Assembly: GCA_030152585.1 (NCBI GenBank)
Contig: JASLJC010000057.1
Location: 32,214-96,213 of the forward strand
DNA: 64,000 bases
From: Savagea sp.
GTDB lineage: Bacteria; Bacillota; Bacilli; Bacillales_A; Planococcaceae
Direction of reading: 5' to 3'
Both the position numbers and the translations under genes were made by a program. Shown here one piece after another: positions 26,362 through 35,401 of this stretch (positions are counted from its first letter, which is position 1; every line of letters starts with the position of its first letter). The notes beneath the pieces are model-generated. The model was not told the origin of the DNA. It ran no database searches and saw only the letters and a list, made by a program, of their open reading frames with translations.

Positions 26362-27786
26362 TTACAAGTTGCCAATTGAAACATATTGTGTATCTAAATA
26401 TCCTTCAATTCCTTCTTGTCCACCTTCACGACCGAGACCACTTTCTTTCACACCACCAAAAGGTGCTTGTGCCGCAGAAGGTCCTCCGTCGTTCCAACCG
26501 ACAATTCCAAAATCGAGATGATCGATTAAATACGTACCATCTTTCATATTATCGGTATAAATGTAAGCAGCTAAACCAAATGGTGTATCGTTTGCAAGAC
26601 GAACCGCTTCTTCGATCGTTTCGAATGATTGAAGTGGTGCGACAGGACCGAACGTTTCTTCCTCCATAATGACCATGTCTTCCGTTACATCCGTTAAAAT
26701 CGTCGGCGCATAAAACGTTCCTTTTGAGTCTAAACGACTACCACCGGTCAATATTTTCGCTCCCTTGTCCGTTGCATCGTTCACTTGTTTTTCAACTTTT
26801 TCTAATCCACTTTCGTTAATAAGTGGACCGATTTCACACGTTTCATCCATCCCATTTCCTACTTTAAGGCTACGTGTCTTTTCAGCTAGTTTCGATGCGA
26901 ATTTTGTATAAATATTAGATTGTACGTATATTCGATTTGCACAGACACACGTTTGACCTGCGTTTCGGAATTTAGACGCAATGACACTGTCGACCGCTTG
27001 ATCGAGATCGGCATCATTGCAAATAATAAACGGAGCATGTCCTCCTAATTCCATCGACACTTTTTTCACATTATCCGCACTTTGACGAATTAACGTTTTT
27101 CCGACTGCGGTTGAACCAGTAAATGTCACTTTTCGCACTCGTGCATCTTGCATGATCGTTTCACTAATTTCTTTTGATGAGCCGGTGACGAGATTGACGA
27201 CTCCTTTAGGAAAACCGGCTTGTTCGATCAATTCTGTCAAACGAACAGCGGTAAATGGACTCGCACTCGCCGGCTTCATGACAACCGTACAACCTGCAGC
27301 AAGTGCTGGCGCAATTTTACGTGTAAGCATCGCAAGCGGGAAGTTCCACGGTGTAATCGCTGCGACGACACCGACTGGTTTTTTACGGGCGATGAGTCGT
27401 TTCGACGTCGATTGCGACGGAATCGTCATACCGTATAAACGTTTCGCTTCTTCTGCATACCATTGTACGTAATCAGCACCGTATTCAACTTCTCCACGAG
27501 ACTCTTTCAACGGTTTTCCCATCTCTTTTGTCATCGTACGGGCTAAATTTTCTTTATCTTCAATAAGCAGTTGGTATAAATTTTGTAAATAATGCGCACG
27601 TTCATACGCTGTCGTCTCACGCCACGTTTGAAAAGCTTCGTGCGCTGCATCGATCGCAGCAGTCGTTTCTTTCGCTCCACCGTATGGCATCGTTCCGACG
27701 AGTTCTCCTGTAGCAGGGTTTTGAATATCAAACGCTTTTTTACTCTCGCGTACCCATTGTCCGTTAATATACATTGCTTCTTTCAT
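26362..27786 (-). CDS. gabD: NAD(P)-dependent aldehyde dehydrogenase (succinate-semialdehyde dehydrogenase-like)
   Basis: The product has 474 residues and oxidises an aldehyde to the acid. Catalytic features are seen: TPWNFPLAM with the structural Asn, the glutamate in MELGGHAPFI, and the nucleophilic cysteine in FRNAGQTCVCANRIYV. The overall sequence resembles GabD and related ALDH5-type enzymes. The frame is open upstream, but the ATG at 27786 has GAAAGGAG at the right distance and so I chose it over the earlier ATG at 27792. It begins 13 bp after glpD and is therefore probably co-transcribed with it, which might indicate a role in glycerol-derived aldehyde removal. That link is inference. 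Confidence 0.85.
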   Translation of the reverse strand: MKEAMYINGQWVRESKKAFDIQNPATGELVGTMPYGGAKETTAAIDAAHEAFQTWRETTAYERAHYLQNLYQLLIEDKENLARTMTKEMGKPLKESRGEVEYGADYVQWYAEEAKRLYGMTIPSQSTSKRLIARKKPVGVVAAITPWNFPLAMLTRKIAPALAAGCTVVMKPASASPFTAVRLTELIEQAGFPKGVVNLVTGSSKEISETIMQDARVRKVTFTGSTAVGKTLIRQSADNVKKVSMELGGHAPFIICNDADLDQAVDSVIASKFRNAGQTCVCANRIYVQSNIYTKFASKLAEKTRSLKVGNGMDETCEIGPLINESGLEKVEKQVNDATDKGAKILTGGSRLDSKGTFYAPTILTDVTEDMVIMEEETFGPVAPLQSFETIEEAVRLANDTPFGLAAYIYTDNMKDGTYLIDHLDFGIVGWNDGGPSAAQAPFGGVKESGLGREGGQEGIEGYLDTQYVSIGNL

Positions 27787-27799
27787 TTCCATTCTCCTT

Positions 27800-29464
27800 T
27801 CAAATACTACTAACAGCCGCATGTGTTGCTTCATAAATGCGGCGATTCAACTGTACCGTATGAGACGTCGTTTCGGCTTCAGACCAGCGTAATGCTTCTT
27901 TCATATAAGCCGTAACGTCGTCTTTCCACTTGAATACCCATCCGATATCAAAAAATAACGTCCCCGTACGACGCATGAAAAAGTCAAGAGGTGTTAACGC
28001 TAATTCATATTCCATCGCATATAAAACGAGCAACTGAATAATCGGTGGTAAAGCATGACCTTTTTGTATACGTGGAACGAGCGAAAGAACGTCATCGATA
28101 TTCGTTCCATACATCGCAAGTAAGCCTTTTGCTTCTCTTTCTGTAAACGGTGTTCTCGCCGCAACTATCGGTGCCATGTCGTCGATATATCGTTTATAAT
28201 CAGACGGATGTTGAAAATTACCGCCCGATAATCGAATAAACTTCGTCTCACACGGTAAACATTCAATATCATATTGTTTTTGAAGACGTTTGCACACTTC
28301 ATCGGTTACGTCTTCTGCCATTTTACGATATCCGGTCAATTTTCCGCCTGCAATCGTTAATAAACCTGTACGAGACGTCCAAATTTCATCTTTTCGCGAA
28401 ACTTCAGAAGGATCTTTTCCTTCTTCTTGAATGAGTGGTCGTACACCGGCCCAACTCGATTCAATATCTTCCATTTTCACGGATACATGTGGAAACATAT
28501 CATGGATTGCATCGAGTAAATATTGTTTATCCCCAATTGTAATATGTGGATTTTGTAATGGACCATTATATTCCGTATCCGTCGTGCCGACGTACGTTTT
28601 CCCACTGCGCGGAATCGCAAAAATCATACGACCGTCTGGCACGTCAAAATAAATCGATTGACGGAGAGGAAACTTCGCTTGGTCAAAAACGATATGAATC
28701 CCTTTCGTATGAAAGAGTGATTTCCCTTTAATCGGCTCATCCTGTTCGACGAGTTGTTCAATCCACGGACCTGTCGCATTGACAATTTGACGACCATAGA
28801 CATGATATTCTTCACCTGTCAATTGATCCATTAACTCGACGCCTGAGACGTTTCCTTTTCGGTTGTATGAGAACGATTCAACTTTGACGTAATTCAACAA
28901 CGTCGCACCGAGATCGACTGCTTTTTTGAGTACTTCAATCGTTAGACGGGCATCATCCGTACGATATTCTACGTAATAGCCACCGCCTGTTAATCCTTTT
29001 TCATTTAATAACGGTTCTTTTTGCAACGTCTCTTTTTTCGTCAACATTTCACGACGTTCTTCTTTTTTAACGCCGGCTAAATAATCGTATAGACGTAATC
29101 CGACCGAAGTCGACCGTTTTCCAAGTTGCCCTTTTTGATAAATCGGCAACAACATCGGTTCAGGATGTGTCACATGTGGACCATTTTCGTATACGATTTC
29201 GCGTTCGCGCCCGACGTCGGCGACCATTTTCACTTCAAAGTTTTTCAAATAACGCAAACCACCGTGAACGAGTTTCGTCGAACGACTCGACGTACCGGCT
29301 GCGAAATCTTGCATCTCGACGAGTACGGTCGACAATCCTCGTGCTGCTGCATCTAACGCAATACCTGCTCCTGTAATCCCACCGCCGATAATGACGACAT
29401 CATACGTATTTCCATTAATTCGATTCAATGCATTTTTTCTTTCGATCGCTGACAGTTGTTTCAC
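27800..29464 (-). CDS. glpD: Aerobic glycerol-3-phosphate dehydrogenase
   Basis: The product has 554 residues and oxidises glycerol 3-phosphate to dihydroxyacetone phosphate at the membrane, passing electrons to quinone. The FAD-binding motif DVVIIGGGITGAGIALDAA is at about residues 21-39, and the family stretches SSRSTKLVHGGLRYL and TGAGITG-like loop are present, with a C-terminal cap domain. Length matches B. subtilis GlpD (555). Translation starts at GTG, since AAGGAG lies eight bases upstream and the nearby ATG is followed at once by a stop. In B. subtilis the leader is controlled by GlpP antitermination; I did not find a clear equivalent terminator in this leader. Confidence 0.96.
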   Translation of the reverse strand: MKQLSAIERKNALNRINGNTYDVVIIGGGITGAGIALDAAARGLSTVLVEMQDFAAGTSSRSTKLVHGGLRYLKNFEVKMVADVGREREIVYENGPHVTHPEPMLLPIYQKGQLGKRSTSVGLRLYDYLAGVKKEERREMLTKKETLQKEPLLNEKGLTGGGYYVEYRTDDARLTIEVLKKAVDLGATLLNYVKVESFSYNRKGNVSGVELMDQLTGEEYHVYGRQIVNATGPWIEQLVEQDEPIKGKSLFHTKGIHIVFDQAKFPLRQSIYFDVPDGRMIFAIPRSGKTYVGTTDTEYNGPLQNPHITIGDKQYLLDAIHDMFPHVSVKMEDIESSWAGVRPLIQEEGKDPSEVSRKDEIWTSRTGLLTIAGGKLTGYRKMAEDVTDEVCKRLQKQYDIECLPCETKFIRLSGGNFQHPSDYKRYIDDMAPIVAARTPFTEREAKGLLAMYGTNIDDVLSLVPRIQKGHALPPIIQLLVLYAMEYELALTPLDFFMRRTGTLFFDIGWVFKWKDDVTAYMKEALRWSEAETTSHTVQLNRRIYEATHAAVSSI

Positions 29465-29646
29465 ATGTCTCTCTCCTTACCATTTTTAGTCGTACGTCCT
29501 TCCTATTTACTATATCATCTTTACCCAACTTGCTAAAAATGAAAACGTCAGCTGAAAACAACAGACCGAATGTAAATCCGTCATTCCTTTTAAAAAATAT
29601 ATACGTCGTAACATCTATTGCACTACTAGCACATTTCAAAATGGCA

Positions 29647-29690
29647 TAAAAAAACTAGTGAACGTTTACGTTTGTAAACATTCACTAGTT
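29647..29690 (-). terminator. Intrinsic terminator after the 337-residue membrane protein gene
   Basis: The arms AACTAGTGAACGTTTAC and GTAAACATTCACTAGTT pair with a single G-T, followed by seven Ts on the minus strand. It lies directly past the stop codon at 29692. Confidence 0.9.
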
Positions 29691-29691
29691 A

Positions 29692-30705
29692 TTATAAAGC
29701 CGTCCGCATATCGTATCGTTCGTCAGTGAGCCATCGCTCGAGTGACTGACGTTCTTCTACTGTCATGTCCGCATCGATAAAAATCCGCTCATCGAGTAAA
29801 CGAAAATGACGTTTCACTGCATCCCAATGCCATGTGAAAAAATAATGTGCATCGTTTTGTTCATGATGCATATATCCTTGTAACGTTTCATCGTCGAGCT
29901 GTTTCATTCTTTGCATATACGTATCGCCTTCAATATCGACTTCATGCATACGTCCTTGTTGATAAACAGCTAACAATTCGATTTCTTGATTGGCATTGTA
30001 TAAAAGTACGGTCGCATCGCGTAATTGTACGATTGAAAAAGGATTTTGTTCATCTTCCGCTCGAAAAATACGTTCACTTACAGAGTAAAGTGGTTGTAAT
30101 ATACCGTAATTTTCTTTTTCACTCATTAAATACAATTCAATTTGACCTTGATACGTTTCATCACTTTTTTCGTTTGCACGAACGACGTACAATTGTTCTT
30201 CTCTTTCATGGTCTTTTACATGGAAACGAGCAATTTCCCTATTTTCGATTACTGCACGTTCTAACTGTACTTCTCGATTATCAAATTCACGCGGTGCGCC
30301 GAGAAGAGCAGAAACGATATTGTTATCTTGCGGTAAATCAATCGCTGCATAATCGTAAATACCTAACTTCTTTTTCTTAGAAATAACGAAAAGAGGTGTA
30401 CCGTCTTCATGCATAATAATAACAGGCATACGCCCTTCTTGCACGACGGTTTCGGCCGCTGTTTTCATCTCTTTTTTCATCTGTTCAAAGTTCGTTGAAC
30501 GAACGTATCGGAAAAAACGATTCGCTTCTTTCTCATCTACCGGCGTAACGTGGACAGATTCGTAAAAAAGTGGCTCATCGTTTTCCTCTATACTATGTAT
30601 CGTTAACCCGACCGTCTGTTCATAAGATGCTAAATATTTTGCATATAAATGAACCCCGATGAAAAAAGCGAGTGTAAATACACTGCCCCAAAACAACTTC
30701 CTCAT
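29692..30705 (-). CDS. Membrane-anchored extracytoplasmic protein of unknown function
   Basis: I do not recognise this 337-residue protein. One hydrophobic helix at residues 5-23 acts as signal anchor. The rest is hydrophilic, mixed alpha/beta in character, rich in Glu, Arg and Tyr, without cysteine, so it is probably an extracytoplasmic soluble domain held at the membrane. No SLH, lipobox or enzyme motif is visible. It has its own terminator and a good GAGGTGATAAT ribosome site. It sits between glpD and an SLH protease gene, neither of which suggests a role. Confidence 0.72.
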   Translation of the reverse strand: MRKLFWGSVFTLAFFIGVHLYAKYLASYEQTVGLTIHSIEENDEPLFYESVHVTPVDEKEANRFFRYVRSTNFEQMKKEMKTAAETVVQEGRMPVIIMHEDGTPLFVISKKKKLGIYDYAAIDLPQDNNIVSALLGAPREFDNREVQLERAVIENREIARFHVKDHEREEQLYVVRANEKSDETYQGQIELYLMSEKENYGILQPLYSVSERIFRAEDEQNPFSIVQLRDATVLLYNANQEIELLAVYQQGRMHEVDIEGDTYMQRMKQLDDETLQGYMHHEQNDAHYFFTWHWDAVKRHFRLLDERIFIDADMTVEERQSLERWLTDERYDMRTAL

Positions 30706-30916
30706 ATTATCACCTCACTTTTAATCTTTTATCTTCCCTGTCTACTTTTTGACACGTAAAGAGCTATTTTTCATTATATTATAAGGCCTATCGAAATTCA
30801 AAGTGGATTTTTAGGACTTTTTCCATCATTTTCTACATATTTTTTTCACAACGTTGTCACTTCAACCTTCCTCCCTTTCAAAAAGACATATGAAATTAAA
30901 TTTTCCTTCACAAACG

Positions 30917-30950
30917 AAAAAGAGAGGGCACGAGCGCCACTCTCTTTTTT
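30917..30950 (-). terminator. Intrinsic terminator after the SLH subtilisin gene
   Basis: AAAAAGAGAG and CTCTCTTTTTT arms with an inner GGC/GCC pair form a hairpin just past the stop at 30958. The rest of 30706-30916 holds no gene that I can support. Confidence 0.8.
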
Positions 30951-30957
30951 CTTATTT

Positions 30958-33900
30958 TTATTGTTGTAACATACGGTAAATCATAACCGTTGATTCTGCA
31001 CGTGTCGCACGTTCAGTCGGTAAGAAATAACCGCCTGTACCGTTAACGATATGAAGTGCTGCTGCTTTATATACCGCATCTTGTGCAAATTGACCGATAG
31101 AAGCATCATCACGGAACGGTTTCGGTTTCGCCACGAGTGCAAATGTTTGATCTTTTTCGTATTCTAACGCACGAATGATAAACGTCGCAACTTCTTGACG
31201 TGTAATCGGATCATTCATCGCAAATGTCCCATTGTCGAATCCTTTGACGATTCCTTCACGCGCTAACGCTTCGATTCCGCCATATGCCCACGTATGCGAA
31301 GCATGAACATCTTTAAACGTATTGGCAAATGGACGATGTTCTAATTGTAAACTACGTGCTAACATTACCGCAAATTCACCACGTGTAATCGATTGATGCG
31401 GATGAAATAAACCGTTAGCATCTCCGAAGACAACTTCTTTTTCATACAATGCTTGAATTTCTTTTTCAGCGAAACTTTGCGCAACATCGCGTAACGGGCG
31501 TTTCGTCTCTTCTTTCGGACGATCGATTTGTTGTAACGTACCCGTTGCTGCTTGTTCAACGACAAATCCTGTCGCATCTTTTAACATTACGGCAATCGTT
31601 TCGCCTTTTTTCAACGGACGGTCGAGTTCAAATGAAAACGTTCCGTCTCGTTTTAAGTCAACACGTTGTAACTCCGTTTCTTTTCCACGGTGTTGTAACG
31701 TATACGTCACACGAATTTTCTTATTCATATCGACGCCACGACTAAACAATTGTTCTTCTTCTACGACAAGGTCGAAATATTGATCTTCGACAACCCCTGT
31801 CACGACACGACTTTCTTCGTCATATGTTAACGTTTTAAATTTCGGAGGTGTTGACTTTACATAGATTGGGAAAGCGAATTCTGAAATATTTGCAGGACGG
31901 TTCGATAACGGTTCTGCTCCCATCGCTAACATGTAAACACCGTCTTTTAACGGACGACGTTCTGATTTTTGATCCCACGGAATGTACGTCCCGTCCCATG
32001 CTAAATCAAACGTTCCTTCGCCATTTCCGTACGAATGATGCACGTAACCTAAACTTTTTAAACTTTCACTCCATACGTCCGATTGGCGTAAATCGATGAC
32101 TTCGATATAGTTCAACCCGACCGGTGCAGTTAAATTGTAATAAACGAACTCGTTGACTGGACGAGTATTATCATTTACCGCTAAGTCGTTCGATGAAGCA
32201 CCGAAATAACCGATTTTTGTCGGTGCAATACCGTTAAAGTCGACAGCAAATGGCACAGATGCGACTTCTTTCGTTCCGTCAAAAATGCGAACGTATCCGA
32301 GATATTCTGATTCATCTTCGACGACTGCATTCTCTGGTAAACGAACCGTCATCGTTACGTATGCCCCGTTTTTCTGATCCACTTTGACGTGATCGATATT
32401 GAGGTAACTTCGTGCCTCTACATCATTTCGAATCGGATCAATTTCAAGTCGATACGTTTTAGCGTCTGCATGCGGACGATCAATATACAATTCTCGTTTT
32501 ACTTCCGTTGCATTCGTATAATTAAACGTCATCGTCCCTTTTCGGTGCGTCACTTCATCACCAAATGGTGTCAATTGTGCCGATTCTTTCGTATAAACGA
32601 ACAACTCCGGATCAACTGCACGTTCAATCGCAACGCGCCCTGCTCCTTGGTCGAATACGTCGTATTGTTTCGTATCGAGCAATGTCGCAGTATTTGACAT
32701 CGCGATTTTTACATCTTGTGGTGTCCATTCAGGATGTTTTTGTAAAAGTAATGCGGCGACACCAGCAACGTGTGGTGTTGCCATTGATGTTCCCGTTTTC
32801 GCTTCGTATGCTTTTGCATAATCGTTTCCTTCGAATACAGGAACAGTCGAAATGATATTTGAACCCGGTGCAACGACATCTGGTTTAATGTCGAAATTCG
32901 GAATCGATGGACCACGTGAACTCGATGGTGCCATTTCATCTCCATCCGTTCGTTCTTCTTTCACTTCACCGAGTGTAAACGTTCCTTCTTCTTTTTGAAG
33001 TGCATCGTGTAACGTTTGTCCGTCAGTATATGACATGTCGAATGTTAAAATGGCATCTAGTGTCGACCCTAAGTTCACATCTGCAATGTCTGGTGCATTC
33101 GTACCGTTCTCACTATTGTAAATAATAATTCCTTTTGCGCCTGCTTCGCGTGCATTTTCCATTTTTTCAAAAAACGGAATGTCTCCACGAACGACGACAG
33201 CGACTTTTCCTTTTACCTCTTGTTGAGCGAAGTCTTCTTTCGTACCGACACCGTTAATCGCAACTAATGGCAACGTGTTCGGTAATTGTTGTTCGATTTT
33301 TTGACCGATCGTCGTTAACATTAACGGTAACGTCACGTCGAGTGATACGTCACTTGCGGTCATTTTTACTTTTGCTTCGTACGTTGATTCTTGTTTCGTT
33401 GAGTTTCCAACCGCAATACCGAGTGGTGCTGTTGAAGGTGTCCCCATCGTTTCACGTCCTGCGCCAGAGTTTCCAGTCGCAATAACTGCTGTCACTCCTT
33501 GCATTGCAGCGTTATTAATTGCAAATGAGCTTGCGTCAATTTCTGTATTGACACCGCCACCGAGTGATAAGTTAATGACGTCCATTCCTTCTTTTACGGA
33601 CTCATCGATCGCTGCGATAATATTCGATGTATAGCCACTACCGTAAGCACCGAGCACACGATATGCATATAAATCAACACCCGGTGCGATTCCTTTTACA
33701 TTGTATTTATTTTTCCCTTGTGCGGCAATCGTTCCCGCGACGTGGGTGCCGTGTGTCGTTTCAAATCCTTCTGGCGATGCTTCTGGTGCTCGTTCGTCCG
33801 GTGACGTTTCACTTGCATCATCGTCTGCCCGCTTCGTACGATACATCGTCTCATCATGCGGAATAAAGTTTTTACCGCCTTTATAAACTGGTTTTAAATC

Positions 33901-34590
33901 AGGGTGATTCGCATCAATTCCTGTATCGAGGACAGCGACTTTCACACCTTTTCCATTAATCCCTTTTTTCCATAACGCTTCTGCTCCGAGAAATGCAGGC
34001 GTATCGATCATCGAAATCGACGTCTCGTACGACATCTCTTCTTCGAATGCTTCTACGACGACGTCTGGTTCAACATATGTAACCCCACGTACTTTCATAA
34101 TTTCCGATAAACTCGTTGCGTCTACTTTCATTGAAAAACCGTTTAAAACCGTTTGGAAAGTGTGCGTCCATTGCACATCGATTCCTCGTTTTTTCAACGA
34201 TTGTTTCACGCGTTGTTGTTCTTCTTTTACTCGTTGCATCGTGCGGCGCTCATCTGAAGACGTATACGTTACGTTTTCTAATTGCGCAACACCTCGAGCA
34301 ACAGATGTCGGATATTCTGACAAATGAACGATAACTTGGAACGAACCTTTATCTTGTCGATCCACAATTTTTTGTAACCGTTCATGAAGTGTCGGTTCGG
34401 TTTGTTGGCTTAATTTCACTTGCGCTTGTAATGCTGCACGTTGCTCATCTGTTAATGGCTGCCAACTTGTGCGAACAGCTTCTTCGACCGATGATGCAGC
34501 TTGTGCCATTGGCATCGGAACGAGAAGTGTCAATACGAGCATAATCGATGCTAATATTGAAATGATACGCATTTTTTTCGTTTGATTCAT
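30958..34590 (-). CDS. Cell-surface subtilisin-like protease (Vpr type) with C-terminal SLH domains
   Basis: The product has 1210 residues. A signal peptide (about 1-31) leads into an I9-type propeptide (about 80-185). The S8 catalytic domain shows Asp222 in AVLDTGID, His280 in HGTHVAGTIA and Ser602 in GTSMATPHVAG. A PA domain is inserted between His and Ser at about 420-540, as in Vpr. Beta-rich Fn3-like regions follow (about 650-1020), and three SLH repeats end the protein (about 1030-1210). It is a secreted serine endopeptidase kept on the wall by SLH repeats. I prefer the ATG at 34590 over 34614 because AGAAGGGG is well placed ahead of it. Confidence 0.93.
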   Translation of the reverse strand: MNQTKKMRIISILASIMLVLTLLVPMPMAQAASSVEEAVRTSWQPLTDEQRAALQAQVKLSQQTEPTLHERLQKIVDRQDKGSFQVIVHLSEYPTSVARGVAQLENVTYTSSDERRTMQRVKEEQQRVKQSLKKRGIDVQWTHTFQTVLNGFSMKVDATSLSEIMKVRGVTYVEPDVVVEAFEEEMSYETSISMIDTPAFLGAEALWKKGINGKGVKVAVLDTGIDANHPDLKPVYKGGKNFIPHDETMYRTKRADDDASETSPDERAPEASPEGFETTHGTHVAGTIAAQGKNKYNVKGIAPGVDLYAYRVLGAYGSGYTSNIIAAIDESVKEGMDVINLSLGGGVNTEIDASSFAINNAAMQGVTAVIATGNSGAGRETMGTPSTAPLGIAVGNSTKQESTYEAKVKMTASDVSLDVTLPLMLTTIGQKIEQQLPNTLPLVAINGVGTKEDFAQQEVKGKVAVVVRGDIPFFEKMENAREAGAKGIIIYNSENGTNAPDIADVNLGSTLDAILTFDMSYTDGQTLHDALQKEEGTFTLGEVKEERTDGDEMAPSSSRGPSIPNFDIKPDVVAPGSNIISTVPVFEGNDYAKAYEAKTGTSMATPHVAGVAALLLQKHPEWTPQDVKIAMSNTATLLDTKQYDVFDQGAGRVAIERAVDPELFVYTKESAQLTPFGDEVTHRKGTMTFNYTNATEVKRELYIDRPHADAKTYRLEIDPIRNDVEARSYLNIDHVKVDQKNGAYVTMTVRLPENAVVEDESEYLGYVRIFDGTKEVASVPFAVDFNGIAPTKIGYFGASSNDLAVNDNTRPVNEFVYYNLTAPVGLNYIEVIDLRQSDVWSESLKSLGYVHHSYGNGEGTFDLAWDGTYIPWDQKSERRPLKDGVYMLAMGAEPLSNRPANISEFAFPIYVKSTPPKFKTLTYDEESRVVTGVVEDQYFDLVVEEEQLFSRGVDMNKKIRVTYTLQHRGKETELQRVDLKRDGTFSFELDRPLKKGETIAVMLKDATGFVVEQAATGTLQQIDRPKEETKRPLRDVAQSFAEKEIQALYEKEVVFGDANGLFHPHQSITRGEFAVMLARSLQLEHRPFANTFKDVHASHTWAYGGIEALAREGIVKGFDNGTFAMNDPITRQEVATFIIRALEYEKDQTFALVAKPKPFRDDASIGQFAQDAVYKAAALHIVNGTGGYFLPTERATRAESTVMIYRMLQQ

Positions 34591-34772
34591 ACTACCCCTT
34601 CTTTCTCTATTCAATTCTATAAGTTGCCTTCGCTTCTTATACTTCCTTACATTATCATATAAAAGTATCGCAAAAAAGTAGAAATTTGCTCTTTTCTGAA
34701 AATTTCACTTTAATATTTCATTTTTTAAAACGACAAGATGGAACGGTTCATACCAATAGATCACACATTTAT

Positions 34773-34815
34773 AAAAAAATCGTTATTTTCGCATTAATTC
34801 GGCGAAAATAACGAT
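34773..34815 (-). terminator. Terminator overlapping the end of the zinc-ribbon gene
   Basis: A perfect 14-bp stem (ATCGTTATTTTCGC) has the TAA stop codon of the gene in its 9-base loop, followed by seven Ts on the minus strand. Confidence 0.88.
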
Positions 34816-35300
34816 GAAGTCCCATCAGGGGCAATATATTCAATTTGAATCGTATCGTAAAATGTATTGTACGGTATTTTAGTAATTTTAAAAATAGGTC
34901 GACCGTGCGCATCCCACACAGTTTTCGGTTCATTCATATCGTATGCACGATATGCCGCTTGCATACAGTCGGATTGAAAAGTCTCTCCTTCTTCCGTTTG
35001 CCATCGTTGCAGTCGCACTTTTGTCTGTTCAATCGGTTCATCTAGTGAAAAATACGTTTGAAAAGACATAGCGTCTCCTTTTGCTATACTGTCGCAAATC
35101 GGTTGCATCACCGCAGCAGGCGCAGTCACACGTTCATAATAAAAATGAAGGACGATTGGAAAAAGAATAAGTAAACTCGCCACGACAACACTAATCAACC
35201 AAATCCATTGACGGCGACGATAATAAAGTGGCGCTCCACAATACAAACAAAACTCTGTTTTTTTCGGTACGAGCGCTTCACATACGTGACACTTTTTCAT
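34794..35300 (-). CDS. Zinc-ribbon plus single-helix membrane protein (TcaA/YvbJ-like N-terminus)
   Basis: The product has 168 residues. The N-terminus has a zinc ribbon, CHVC and CLYC (residues 4-7 and 18-21), in the cytoplasm. One membrane helix follows at about 32-54, then a small extracytoplasmic domain of about 110 residues with two cysteines (CDS and DCM) that could be free or paired. This order is that of the N-terminal part of TcaA/YvbJ proteins, but the C-terminal domains of those are absent. The function is unknown. The terminator overlaps its stop codon. Confidence 0.75.
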   Translation of the reverse strand: MKKCHVCEALVPKKTEFCLYCGAPLYYRRRQWIWLISVVVASLLILFPIVLHFYYERVTAPAAVMQPICDSIAKGDAMSFQTYFSLDEPIEQTKVRLQRWQTEEGETFQSDCMQAAYRAYDMNEPKTVWDAHGRPIFKITKIPYNTFYDTIQIEYIAPDGTSSLFSPN

Positions 35301-35364
35301 ACGTTCCTCCTTTTTTCCTTTCTTTCATTATACTACTTTTTCACTAAAAAGGCGGACATTCAAC

Positions 35365-35392
35365 AAAAAAGCCACGAATGAATCGTCGTGGC
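35365..35392 (-). terminator. Intrinsic terminator after the S-layer-like gene
   Basis: GCCACGA/TCGTGGC arms with a short loop are followed by six Ts on the minus strand, ten bases past the stop at 35402. Confidence 0.8.
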
Positions 35393-35401
35393 TTTCCTAT
35401 T

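Noticed and set aside
26190..26384. Minus-strand frame of 64 codons upstream of the aldehyde dehydrogenase terminator
   Set aside because: It overlaps the terminator hairpin at 26318-26356 and the end of the dehydrogenase gene, with no ribosome site.
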